DNA of 20,037 bases from positions 1 to 20,037 of the forward strand of contig CBFHGY010000037.1 in NCBI GenBank assembly GCA_965655465.1, given 5' to 3'. The position numbers and the translations under genes were made by a program. Below the pieces are notes generated by a model that saw nothing but the letters and a program-made list of their open reading frames with translations, ran no database searches and was not told the DNA's origin. Shown here piece by piece: positions 7,314 to 14,814 of the stretch. Positions within the stretch are counted from its first letter, which is position 1, and every line of letters begins with the position of its first letter. The DNA comes from VMCP01 sp965655465 (GTDB lineage: Bacteria; Bacteroidota; Bacteroidia; NS11-12g; UBA955).

Positions 7314-9862
7314 TCTTTAATGAATTTTAATGTTTGTAATCCAGATTGCGTTTCTAATTTCAAGAAGTAAACCCCTGGGTTCAACGGTGCAATGTGGATT
7401 TTTTGAGTATCATCTAAAGTACCTTGTAGGATTATGGATCCATTGGTTTGATACACTTCATAGTTTGCCGCTTTTGTTGTAGCGCTTATTTGCAGACTTT
7501 CATTTGCGGGATTGGGACTGATGGCAAATTGGCGATCTATGGCCTCTGTTGACAAGGTAGATTCCCTACTAATGGCAACTGTTAAATCATAATCGCCCGT
7601 AAGTCCAGCAAAAGCGGGAACTACCCGGATCAATACATAATCCTTATCTTTTCCGTTTACCTTCAACGCAGTTGGCAATTGGTTGATATACGTTGGAGAC
7701 CAAAACACGCCATCGTCGGAAAGAGAAAAGCGAGAATCAAGGGTATACGTTTTAGAAGAATACGTTTTATTTAAATCGCTAATTTTTACATCAAGGGTAT
7801 ACACGTAATCCTTTTCAAAATCCACACGGAAAAAATCAACATCGCTTTCTTGGTGCACATTGGTAATATTTGAACTCCAGCTAGCTGTATTATTGAAATA
7901 ATTCAAATTGAGGTTATAGGCAGATACTACGTCATTATTGGGTTCGTAGGCATCGGGCTTAATAGGAGCTTCTTCTACAATTACTTTAATTGGATTTACT
8001 TTATAGTAAGATCCTACCAAGGTCCAATTTGATGAACCTGTAGCCTGATATTGCACCGCCATTAAATACGTACCAGGTTCTAAATCTATGGCTGGACTTG
8101 TAATGGTGATTTCATTGTTATAAACGGAGCTGGGGGGCAGACCACTGTTATCCAGGGTAGAACCTAACATTTGACCAAAAGATCCATCCATGTAATACAG
8201 TCCCACCGCATAGGTGCCACGAAACGTTGTGGAACCCGTATTCGCAACATTATAACTCACATTTACGCTTTGACCTTTTTTTATGGGACCATTGGTTACT
8301 TTCAAATCTGAATACAATTCGATATCGTTATAATAAATTACTTGTAAAGACGCATAATTGGTAAACCCTCCATAATCATTCGCTATTTTCCAGTCACCCC
8401 CATTGTTTTTATAGCATAAATACAGGTGATATTGTCCCGGTAACATGGTTAAAGAACCTGCTGATTCGAAGGCCAAATCATTAAATGCATAATTGTCTTG
8501 AAGGCTAACATTCGACTTTTCACCTACAAATTCTACGAAATTAAAAGAATCATCAAAAACGGCAATTGCCAGATTCCCAGAGAAATCTTTACCGCTTACA
8601 TTGGCGGCTTTGGTATTTATAGCAAAGGCTTGCCCGTATGAAACTTGAGAAGCGCTGGTACTCAAAGTTCCGTATATGGATATGGATGCATCCGTTTGGG
8701 TATTGTCGGGAGCTTCTACTCCAAAAATGGCTTGGTGACCTGCATTGTAACTACCTGTTCCACCGCCAGTTCCCAATCCATCTGGATTTAAAGCATCTAT
8801 TTCAAAATAACCGTTGTAGGCACCGCCCCATCCCCAGTTGATATGGTATTTACCTCCATTATCGTAGCCATCAAAAATAAAGGCATGACCTCCCCCATTT
8901 CCGAAACCTGCATAAATGATGGGTCGACTATTATCCAATTCTGAATTTACTTTATTGATCCAATTTGAATAGGTGTAATTGTCGCGCTCTTGTCCGCTTA
9001 CACTGCTCGGATAGTTAAAATATTTCTTGAGTGCATATTCGGCACAATGGGTAACAGGACTCGCAGAATTGATTACATAAGCACCACTAGATTGTGCGCT
9101 ATAATTCATTTCTACAGCCACTCCACAATGAAAACTCAGAAGTGCCACATCGTTATTCTTGGATGAAATAGAATTCGGCATATTGGCATAGTTATAGGTG
9201 GTATTTCCAAAATTTGCGGAAATAGTTCCTAATTTACTGTGACTGTATGAATGGAAACCACTTCCTTTCACAGGATATTGCCAGTGGTGAATTACTTGTG
9301 CCATTGCCGTTGCCACACATCCAACTACAGAACGCTTATTCCCATCGAGCGGACATTGATCGTTATAGTAGGGAATTTGATTCCATTTGGCACTGATTAT
9401 TGGAGAAACTGAACCACGTCTTTTACCTATTATGGACTTATTTTTTCGAAGTTGATCCCAAGCCAGCTTGATATCTTCAGTTGCATTAATGTGGTTTTCT
9501 ATCGCCCATAAAATGCTTTTATGATAATCTCCCAACCACGCGATAAGGTGTTCTGGTGCCTCTTGGTAGTTAAAGGTATCCTCATAAGAATATCCTAAAA
9601 CGGGTCGGGCGACATCATCCGCAGACACTAAGATGTACGCGTTATGATTCGATTCATTCATATTGAAGATGTAAATGGTAGGTTGATTTTCTAAACCAAT
9701 TACGTGATGCAAACGAATTTTATCGTTAGGAAGCACTGAAGCATTTTGTTGCTTGTAAAAGTTAAAGGCTACATTTTGAGCATCTTCTACAGTAACAAAG
9801 TAAGCATTTAAACTATTGAATAGAAACAAAATGCAAACAGATAAAAATTTTGAAAGGTTCAT
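7310..9862 (-). CDS. C10 (streptopain-like) cysteine protease with T9SS sorting domain
   Basis: An 850-residue secreted protease. Residues 1-20 are a Sec signal peptide. Residues about 21-150 match the propeptide of C10 peptidases (AYILVSADDVARPVLGYS), ending near the basic KRRG. The catalytic domain (about 151-385) carries Cys182 in VVGCVATAMAQVIHHWQYP, His326 in GNGGGHAFIFDGYD and the HINWGWGG motif (N342, W343), so the active site looks complete. Then come beta-sandwich modules (about 390-630, CARDB-like, e.g. SYNVANTGSTTFRGTYAVGL), a PPC-like domain (about 635-765) opening with DAYEPNND, and a type A T9SS sorting domain (about 776-850) with FAISPNPANESLQI and NPGVYFLKLET. It is therefore predicted to be exported by T9SS and anchored to or released from the surface. 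A weak -7 match, TATCTTCG (9871-9878), precedes the start. The lipoprotein at 6639-7313 follows with an ATGA overlap. Confidence 0.93.
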   Translation of the reverse strand: MNLSKFLSVCILFLFNSLNAYFVTVEDAQNVAFNFYKQQNASVLPNDKIRLHHVIGLENQPTIYIFNMNESNHNAYILVSADDVARPVLGYSYEDTFNYQEAPEHLIAWLGDYHKSILWAIENHINATEDIKLAWDQLRKNKSIIGKRRGSVSPIISAKWNQIPYYNDQCPLDGNKRSVVGCVATAMAQVIHHWQYPVKGSGFHSYSHSKLGTISANFGNTTYNYANMPNSISSKNNDVALLSFHCGVAVEMNYSAQSSGAYVINSASPVTHCAEYALKKYFNYPSSVSGQERDNYTYSNWINKVNSELDNSRPIIYAGFGNGGGHAFIFDGYDNGGKYHINWGWGGAYNGYFEIDALNPDGLGTGGGTGSYNAGHQAIFGVEAPDNTQTDASISIYGTLSTSASQVSYGQAFAINTKAANVSGKDFSGNLAIAVFDDSFNFVEFVGEKSNVSLQDNYAFNDLAFESAGSLTMLPGQYHLYLCYKNNGGDWKIANDYGGFTNYASLQVIYYNDIELYSDLKVTNGPIKKGQSVNVSYNVANTGSTTFRGTYAVGLYYMDGSFGQMLGSTLDNSGLPPSSVYNNEITITSPAIDLEPGTYLMAVQYQATGSSNWTLVGSYYKVNPIKVIVEEAPIKPDAYEPNNDVVSAYNLNLNYFNNTASWSSNITNVHQESDVDFFRVDFEKDYVYTLDVKISDLNKTYSSKTYTLDSRFSLSDDGVFWSPTYINQLPTALKVNGKDKDYVLIRVVPAFAGLTGDYDLTVAISRESTLSTEAIDRQFAISPNPANESLQISATTKAANYEVYQTNGSIILQGTLDDTQKIHIAPLNPGVYFLKLETQSGLQTLKFIKE

Positions 9863-9998
9863 AATTGTAACGAAGATAAATAATTTTTACCCACGAGAAT
9901 ATACGCATAGCATATTCTTGATATAATGTAAAAAAATTTGACATAATTAAAGCCTGATTTCAAGAAGGCCCATATTGCAGTAATTGCAACAAATACAA

Positions 9999-10030
9999 TT
10001 GGATTATTTTAATTATCTAAACTATTTTCG
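9999..10030 (+). promoter_or_regulatory. Putative promoter of the secreted protein gene
   Basis: TTG (9999-10001), a 21-nt spacer and TATTTTCG (10023-10030) resemble the Bacteroidota promoter with one -7 mismatch. The start codon at 10048 is 17 nt downstream. The rest of the 185-bp divergent gap holds only AT-rich sequence and a short direct repeat of ATTGCA (9974 and 9983). Confidence 0.45.
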
Positions 10031-10047
10031 CATGTTTAATAGTTACC

Positions 10048-10821
10048 ATGAGATTTTTAACCCTTTTAAATTATTCTCTCCTTTTGCTTTTTAGCAGTGC
10101 TTCAGTTTCCTTATTGGGACAAGTTGGCATCGGCACCACTTCGCCTAATAGCAGTGCTCAATTGGACGTTAGCTCCAGTTCCAAGGGTTTTTTACCTCCA
10201 CGAATTGCCCTAAGTAATGTAAGCGACAATTCTACCATTAGCAATCCAGCTACAGGATTATTAATATACAATACAGCAACGGCAGGTACCGCCCCAAGCA
10301 ATGTTATTCCTGGATATTATTATTGGAATGGTACCAAATGGGCATTGATTTCAAGCAGTTTTGGAAATGTAACAGGAATAGCGAAATTTTATAATAGTTC
10401 GAATCAAAGTTATTCGGCGAATATGAATATAGCATTAAACGCTACCGAAATAAACACCATCTCTGATTATGTAAGTTTAAGTAGTAATGGAATCGTACTA
10501 GAGCCTGGGGTGTATGAATTAGAGGGAAGCGGTGGAGGATTGCTTTCCTCTGGTAGTGGTGCGTCTGTATTAACCGTAGGGTTTTACAATAATACGAGTG
10601 GTGCCTTTGTTGGTCAAGGCGGTATTTCGGCATCAGGGAATGCAGGAAACCACAATGGTCTTCCCCACAATGCTGCAACAGTGATGGTACAAATCACTAC
10701 AAAAACCACGTTATACTTACGAGTTAGCACGGCTGTTGCGTTAAGTTCCGTCTCAGAGCAATCTGATTTTTCTACCTCGTCTTTAGGTCGTGCATGGGTT
10801 AAAGTCCACAAATACCAATAG
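10048..10821 (+). CDS. Secreted protein with VGIGTTSP N-terminal module
   Basis: A 257-residue exported protein of unknown function. Residues 1-24 form a signal peptide (MRFLTLLNYSLLLLFSSASV), with likely cleavage before Gln25. The module at 25-100 (QVGIGTTSPNSSAQLD, then SKGFLPPRIAL, TGLLIYNT and YYYWNGTKWALI) is common in Bacteroidota surface proteins and recalls phage tail-collar and cell-surface proteins. The C-terminal part (about 105-257) is rich in Ser, Gly and Asn and predicted beta-strand; its length and its ending (LGRAWVKVHKY) would suit a single C1q/TNF-like jelly-roll, though that is a guess. It lacks a T9SS sorting domain, so its export beyond the periplasm is unclear. It has a likely promoter of its own, and its stop is followed at once, in the same frame, by a dioxygenase gene remnant. 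Confidence 0.8.
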   Translation: MRFLTLLNYSLLLLFSSASVSLLGQVGIGTTSPNSSAQLDVSSSSKGFLPPRIALSNVSDNSTISNPATGLLIYNTATAGTAPSNVIPGYYYWNGTKWALISSSFGNVTGIAKFYNSSNQSYSANMNIALNATEINTISDYVSLSSNGIVLEPGVYELEGSGGGLLSSGSGASVLTVGFYNNTSGAFVGQGGISASGNAGNHNGLPHNAATVMVQITTKTTLYLRVSTAVALSSVSEQSDFSTSSLGRAWVKVHKYQ

Positions 10822-10827
10822 AAATAC

Positions 10828-11052
10828 ATCCGTTCAGCATTAGGGGAAACTGAAGGAACGCAAGTTAGTGCGATGGCAAAACCCCGCACGATCCATGATT
10901 TTGGCGAATTTCCACCGGCATTATATCAATTAGAATATCCTGCACTTGGTTCTCCCAATATAGCCAAGCATATTAATGTGATCGTTCAAAAAACCTCGGT
11001 AACCTTAGATCAGGATTGGACCATGGCATGTGGAGTGAGGTAAAGCCCCTCT
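10828..11052 (+). pseudogene. Remnant of a 4,5-DOPA extradiol dioxygenase (YgiD/LigB) gene
   Basis: Translation from 10828 gives a fragment closely resembling the middle of YgiD-type class III extradiol dioxygenases: TEGTQVSAMAKPRTIHDFGE, followed by FPPALYQLEYPALGSPNIAK and TSVTLDQDW. E. coli YgiD, recalled from memory, has GTGVTAM, TIHDFGGFPQALYD, YPAPGSP and PVTLD in the same order. The N-terminal third with its metal-binding HGSP region is absent. Where the family has SAHW the fragment reads SALG, so the conserved His is lost. Near 11016 a deletion shifts the frame: the expected DHGxWS continues only in the next frame, as DHGMWSEVKPLY (11019-11052). The C-terminal half is absent and the fragment runs into the tRNA-Ala terminator. 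This is a dead gene truncated at both ends. In-frame reading stops at TAA 11041-11043. Confidence 0.82.
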
Positions 11053-11055
11053 ATG

Positions 11056-11081
11056 AAAAAAGCCCCAGATTTCTCTGAGGC
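11056..11081 (-). terminator. Intrinsic terminator of tRNA-Ala
   Basis: On the minus strand GCCTCAGA pairs with TCTGGGGC across a GAAA tetraloop (8-bp stem with one G-T pair; 11081-11074 and 11069-11062), followed by six T (11061-11056). It lies 16 nt after the 3' end of the tRNA. Confidence 0.85.
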
Positions 11082-11097
11082 CTTGGGAATTATTGGG

Positions 11098-11173
<76 letters not shown>

Positions 11174-11181
11174 TTGGACTG

Positions 11182-11211
11182 CAAAAATAGATGTTTTTTA
11201 CTATATTACAA
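11182..11211 (-). promoter_or_regulatory. tRNA-Ala promoter
   Basis: On the minus strand TTG (11211-11209), a 19-nt spacer and TATTTTTG (11189-11182) match the Bacteroidota consensus exactly. Transcription would start a few bases before the mature tRNA 5' end at 11171. It lies in the 74-nt gap after pruA. Confidence 0.6.
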
Positions 11212-11245
11212 GCACAAATCACCTATCTTAGAGTCCTATTCTTTA

Positions 11246-12874
11246 TTAATCTTCCCCCAAAAACGGATAACCGTAATGTGTAGGCGGATTAAAGGTTTCT
11301 TTGATGGTTCTTTGACTAACCCAACGTAATAAATTCACTTTAGCACCCGCTTTATCGTTAGTGCCGCTGCCCCGTGCGCCCCCGAAAGGCTGCTGTCCAA
11401 CAACTGCACCGGTTGGTTTATCATTGATATAAAAATTACCTGCACTGTTGCGTAAGGCCCAAGTGGCTTCAGTAATTGCATAACGATCTTGAGCAATTAC
11501 CGCGCCTGTTAATGCATATTCAGAAGTACTATCAACCAATTTTAACATGTCTTCCCATTGGGCATCTTCGTAAATATACAGCGTTAATACCGGTCCGAAT
11601 ATTTCTTCGCACATCGTAGTGTACTTCGGATCGCTTGCTACAATAATAGTGGGTTCAATGAAATATCCTTTACTTTTATCGTAACCGCCACCCGCAAGAA
11701 TCTCAACTCCATCTTTTTTAGCATTATCGATATACGATGCAATTTTATCAAAAGCACGTTCGTCAATCACCGCATTGATAAAATTGCTAAAATCTTCAGT
11801 GGGACCCATTTTCATGGTTTTGATATCGTTCAACAAACCTGCTTTAACTTCAGACCATAAACTTTGAGGGATATACGCTCTGCTGGCAGCTGAACATTTT
11901 TGTCCTTGAAATTCAAAAGCACCTCTTAAAAGTGCTGTAACCACTACATCGGTATGCGCCGATGGATGTACCAATACAAAATCTTTACCGCCTGTTTCGC
12001 CCACTATTCGCGGATAACTGCGGTATTTTTCAATATTCATCCCAATGGTCTTCCACATGTGACGGAACACTTTTGTGCTACCGGTAAAGTGCAAACCAGA
12101 CAGTTCAGAATGATTAAACACCACATCCCCGATTGTCGGACCGTCGCCATACACTAAATTGATAACCCCATCGGGAAGTCCGGCTTCTTTAAAAACACGC
12201 ATCAATAAATTTGCGCTGTAAATTTGGGTATCGGCAGGTTTCCAAACCACCACATTGCCCATCATGGCGGCGGCAGCTGGAAGGTTTCCTGCAATTGCGG
12301 TAAAATTGAATGGAGTAACGGCGAAAACGAAACCTTCTAAAGGACGGTATTCCAAACGATTCCAAATGCCAGGACTGTTTTCAAGGGGTTGTTCGGAATA
12401 GATTTCCGCCATATACTGAACGTTGAAACGTAAAAAGTCTACCAGCTCACATACCGCGTCAATTTCTGCTTGAAACGCATTTTTACTTTGGCCAATCATG
12501 GTAACCGCGTTGATATCGTACCGGTATTTGGTGGCAAATAAATCTGCTGCTTTTAAAAATATCGCTGCTCTTTGTTCCCAAGGCATCGCTTCCCAAGATT
12601 CCTTGGCAGCAAGTGCCGCGTCAATAGCCATACGGGCATGTTCGTCGTTTCCTATATGAAATTCACCGATTTTATGCGCTAAATCGTGGGGTGGAAATAT
12701 CTGTTGAACGATTCCAGTTCGTATCTCTTTTCCCCCAATAAACATAGGGATATTATGTATTTCGGAACGCCATTTTGCAAGGGCTTCTTTCAAGTTTTTA
12801 CGCGCAACGCTGCCCGGTGCATACTCATACACTGGCTCGTTCTTTGCTCTGGGTATTTGGAAAAATCCGTTCAT
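11246..12874 (-). CDS. pruA: 1-pyrroline-5-carboxylate dehydrogenase
   Basis: Oxidises L-glutamate gamma-semialdehyde (in equilibrium with pyrroline-5-carboxylate) to glutamate with NAD+, the second step of proline breakdown. The 542 residues fit the single-function form with no proline dehydrogenase fused. The aldehyde dehydrogenase fold shows FVFAVTPFNFTAIAGNLPAA (cofactor-site region), the general base Glu293 in IVGETGGKDFVLV, the catalytic Cys327 in FQGQKCSAASRAYIP, and EEIFGPVLTLYIYED. The C-terminus carries QQPFGGARGSGTNDKAGAK, typical of P5C dehydrogenases. The start MNGFFQIPRAKNEPV is the only sensible one. An exact -7 box lies upstream at 12892-12899. No proline dehydrogenase gene is adjacent, so that step is encoded elsewhere. 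Confidence 0.96.
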   Translation of the reverse strand: MNGFFQIPRAKNEPVYEYAPGSVARKNLKEALAKWRSEIHNIPMFIGGKEIRTGIVQQIFPPHDLAHKIGEFHIGNDEHARMAIDAALAAKESWEAMPWEQRAAIFLKAADLFATKYRYDINAVTMIGQSKNAFQAEIDAVCELVDFLRFNVQYMAEIYSEQPLENSPGIWNRLEYRPLEGFVFAVTPFNFTAIAGNLPAAAAMMGNVVVWKPADTQIYSANLLMRVFKEAGLPDGVINLVYGDGPTIGDVVFNHSELSGLHFTGSTKVFRHMWKTIGMNIEKYRSYPRIVGETGGKDFVLVHPSAHTDVVVTALLRGAFEFQGQKCSAASRAYIPQSLWSEVKAGLLNDIKTMKMGPTEDFSNFINAVIDERAFDKIASYIDNAKKDGVEILAGGGYDKSKGYFIEPTIIVASDPKYTTMCEEIFGPVLTLYIYEDAQWEDMLKLVDSTSEYALTGAVIAQDRYAITEATWALRNSAGNFYINDKPTGAVVGQQPFGGARGSGTNDKAGAKVNLLRWVSQRTIKETFNPPTHYGYPFLGED

Positions 12875-12891
12875 AATGAAAATCTTTAAAG

Positions 12892-12899
12892 CAAAAATA
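12892..12899 (-). promoter_or_regulatory. pruA: pruA -7 promoter box
   Basis: TATTTTTG on the minus strand matches TAnnTTTG exactly, 17 nt before the pruA start. The only nearby TTG is 12 nt upstream, too close for a normal -33 element. Confidence 0.45.
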
Positions 12900-12998
12900 C
12901 GACTCGTTATTCAAAACACGGGCTCTCGGTCCCATATAGTTAATAAAATCTTATTGCAGGATATGCCCAAAGCCCTATCAAATGAATTATTTTTGCAT

Positions 12999-14081
12999 AT
13001 GCGTTTTTTGGTATTGGCCCTGATTGGATTATCATTTTCCAGTTCAAGTTTGGCCCAACAGGTAAGTGGCGATAGCATTCGTAAGAATAATCCGAGTAAA
13101 AAAGTAAAAAATGTAATCCTTATGATCGGTGATGGTACCGGTTTGGCTCAATGGAGTGCCGCTCAATCACGTGTTAAAGACCCCTTGCATGTATACCGTT
13201 TATCTGAGTTCATAGGATTAAGTAAAACTTCGAGTTCTAGTAATTTCATTACCGATTCTGGTGCCGGTGCTACGGCGATTTCAATTGGAGAAAAGACCTT
13301 TAATAAAGCCATCGGATTACGTAAGGATTCGAGTATTTCTTTTACCCTTTCTGAGATTTTACATGTGAAAGGAAAATCTACCGGTCTAGTTACTACCTGT
13401 GGCTTAACACATGCTACACCCGCTTCATTTTACGCCCATCAAAACAACCGATATCTCGATAAAGAAATCGCAGAAGATTTTTATGGCGGATTTATCGATA
13501 TCGCTATAGGTGGAGGATTTCCCGTTTTTGATACCGCTCGTTTGCATAGAAACGGATATGCTACCTACATGTATTCGAAGGATGATTTCAAAACCATCGA
13601 TACATCCGACTTCGTTGCATTTTACGATACCGCAATGCATCCTGCGAAATATTCAGACGGTCGTGGGCATTTTTTGAAGGATGCGACAATGGCGGCTATT
13701 CGAAATCTCCAGAAAAACGAAAATGGGTTCTTTTTAATGATTGAGGGAAGTCAAATTGATTGGGGCGGGCACGATAACGACGCCGATTATGTAATAAATG
13801 AAGCCTTAGACTTTGACAGTACAATTGCCGAAGTGGGGAAATGGGCCCAACAGAATGGTGAAACATTAGTTATCATCACTGCAGATCATGAAACCGGTGG
13901 ATTAAGTTTATTTGAAGAAACACAAAATAAAGAAGCACTTTTTGCGTTTAGTACCAAACATCATACGGGTATCCCGGTTCCCGTATTCGCATTTGGACCT
14001 TTATCGCACTTGTTCTCAGGCGTTTACGAAAACCATGAAATCCATTTTAAAATTCTAAAGGCACTAGAGATAAAACCTTAA
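12999..14081 (+). CDS. Alkaline phosphatase, exported
   Basis: A 360-residue member of the PhoA-type alkaline phosphatase family, which hydrolyses phosphate monoesters in the periplasm. Motifs: LMIGDGTG (D45, metal ligand), ITDSGAGATA with the nucleophile Ser87 after D86, MIEGSQIDWGGHDND (E249, D254, H258), ITADHETGG (D296, H297) and KHHTGIPVPVFA (H322), so the zinc- and magnesium-binding residues look complete. The ATG at 12999 is chosen because it begins a good signal peptide, MRFLVLALIGLSFSSSSLAQ, with likely cleavage after about residue 19. The frame is open back to an ATG at 12876, but that would add 41 residues without hydrophobic character and put the signal peptide inside. kdsB follows after 4 nt. 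Family identification is secure; the physiological substrate is unknown. Confidence 0.92.
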   Translation: MRFLVLALIGLSFSSSSLAQQVSGDSIRKNNPSKKVKNVILMIGDGTGLAQWSAAQSRVKDPLHVYRLSEFIGLSKTSSSSNFITDSGAGATAISIGEKTFNKAIGLRKDSSISFTLSEILHVKGKSTGLVTTCGLTHATPASFYAHQNNRYLDKEIAEDFYGGFIDIAIGGGFPVFDTARLHRNGYATYMYSKDDFKTIDTSDFVAFYDTAMHPAKYSDGRGHFLKDATMAAIRNLQKNENGFFLMIEGSQIDWGGHDNDADYVINEALDFDSTIAEVGKWAQQNGETLVIITADHETGGLSLFEETQNKEALFAFSTKHHTGIPVPVFAFGPLSHLFSGVYENHEIHFKILKALEIKP

Positions 14082-14085
14082 ATAT

Positions 14086-14814
14086 ATGGAACTGCCAAGC
14101 TTTGGTATTATTATTCCTGCACGATATGCCAGTACGCGTTTCCCAGGGAAACCTTTAACTCTTATTGCAGGCAAACCCATGATTCTTAGAACCGTTGAAG
14201 CGGCGCTAAATACGAATCCACATGCTGGGGTAGCAGTGGCAACAGATGATCTCCGTATTGCAGATGCAGTTGCGCACTTGGTACCGGTGGTAATGACCCG
14301 ATCGGATCACGAAACTGGAACCGATCGCGTTGTCGAAGCCATGTCTATTTTGAATTGGGAATGCGATATCATCGTTAATTTACAAGGAGATGAACCCTTT
14401 GTAACTACTAAACAAGTGCATGATTTGGTTGCCAGTTTTATTTCTACAAACACCGACATAGCCACTTTAAAAAAACGTATCGGACCAACCGAAGAACTCA
14501 ATAATCCCAATATTGTAAAAGTAGTTACCGATAAATCCGGTCGTGCCCTATATTTCAGTCGAAGCGTAATCCCATACAACCGCGGTAATACGAATTATCC
14601 GTATTACCGCCATATCGGGTTGTATGCATTTCGAGGTAAAATTGTAAAACGACTTTCCTTACTTAATAACACCCTCCTTGAAGACACCGAGATGCTCGAA
14701 CAACTCCGTTGGTTGGATTTTGGTTACATAATTAAAGTATTGGAAACCGACCATGAAGGAATTGCAATCGATACGCCAGAAGACGTAGCAAAAGCGGAAC
14801 TCTATTTAAGTTAA
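14086..14814 (+). CDS. kdsB: CMP-Kdo synthetase (3-deoxy-manno-octulosonate cytidylyltransferase)
   Basis: Activates Kdo with CTP to CMP-Kdo, which is needed to add Kdo to lipid A in lipopolysaccharide synthesis. The 242 residues are close to the usual 245-250. Conserved blocks: IIPARYASTRFPGKPL (nucleotide binding, residues 9-24), VATDDLRIADAV, SDHETGTDRV and VNLQGDEPF (Q100, D102; metal and substrate binding). The later segment RSVIPYNRG and the HIGLYAFRG block fit KdsB well. The gene begins 4 nt after the alkaline phosphatase stop, so the two share a transcript. Its stop overlaps that of the convergent von Willebrand A gene by 4 nt (TTAA, 14811-14814). Identification is secure. Confidence 0.97.
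   Translation: MELPSFGIIIPARYASTRFPGKPLTLIAGKPMILRTVEAALNTNPHAGVAVATDDLRIADAVAHLVPVVMTRSDHETGTDRVVEAMSILNWECDIIVNLQGDEPFVTTKQVHDLVASFISTNTDIATLKKRIGPTEELNNPNIVKVVTDKSGRALYFSRSVIPYNRGNTNYPYYRHIGLYAFRGKIVKRLSLLNNTLLEDTEMLEQLRWLDFGYIIKVLETDHEGIAIDTPEDVAKAELYLS

Noticed and set aside
9871..9878. TATCTTCG on the minus strand as a protease promoter
   Set aside because: It has one mismatch, no -33 element at a usual distance and lies very close to the start codon, so it is not listed as a feature.
9974..9988. Direct repeat of ATTGCA with overlapping inverted symmetry
   Set aside because: It is too short and AT-rich to separate from chance in this composition.
12876..12998. Upstream in-frame ATG extending the alkaline phosphatase by 41 residues
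   Set aside because: The extension is not hydrophobic and would bury a clear signal peptide that begins at 12999; it also covers the pruA promoter region.
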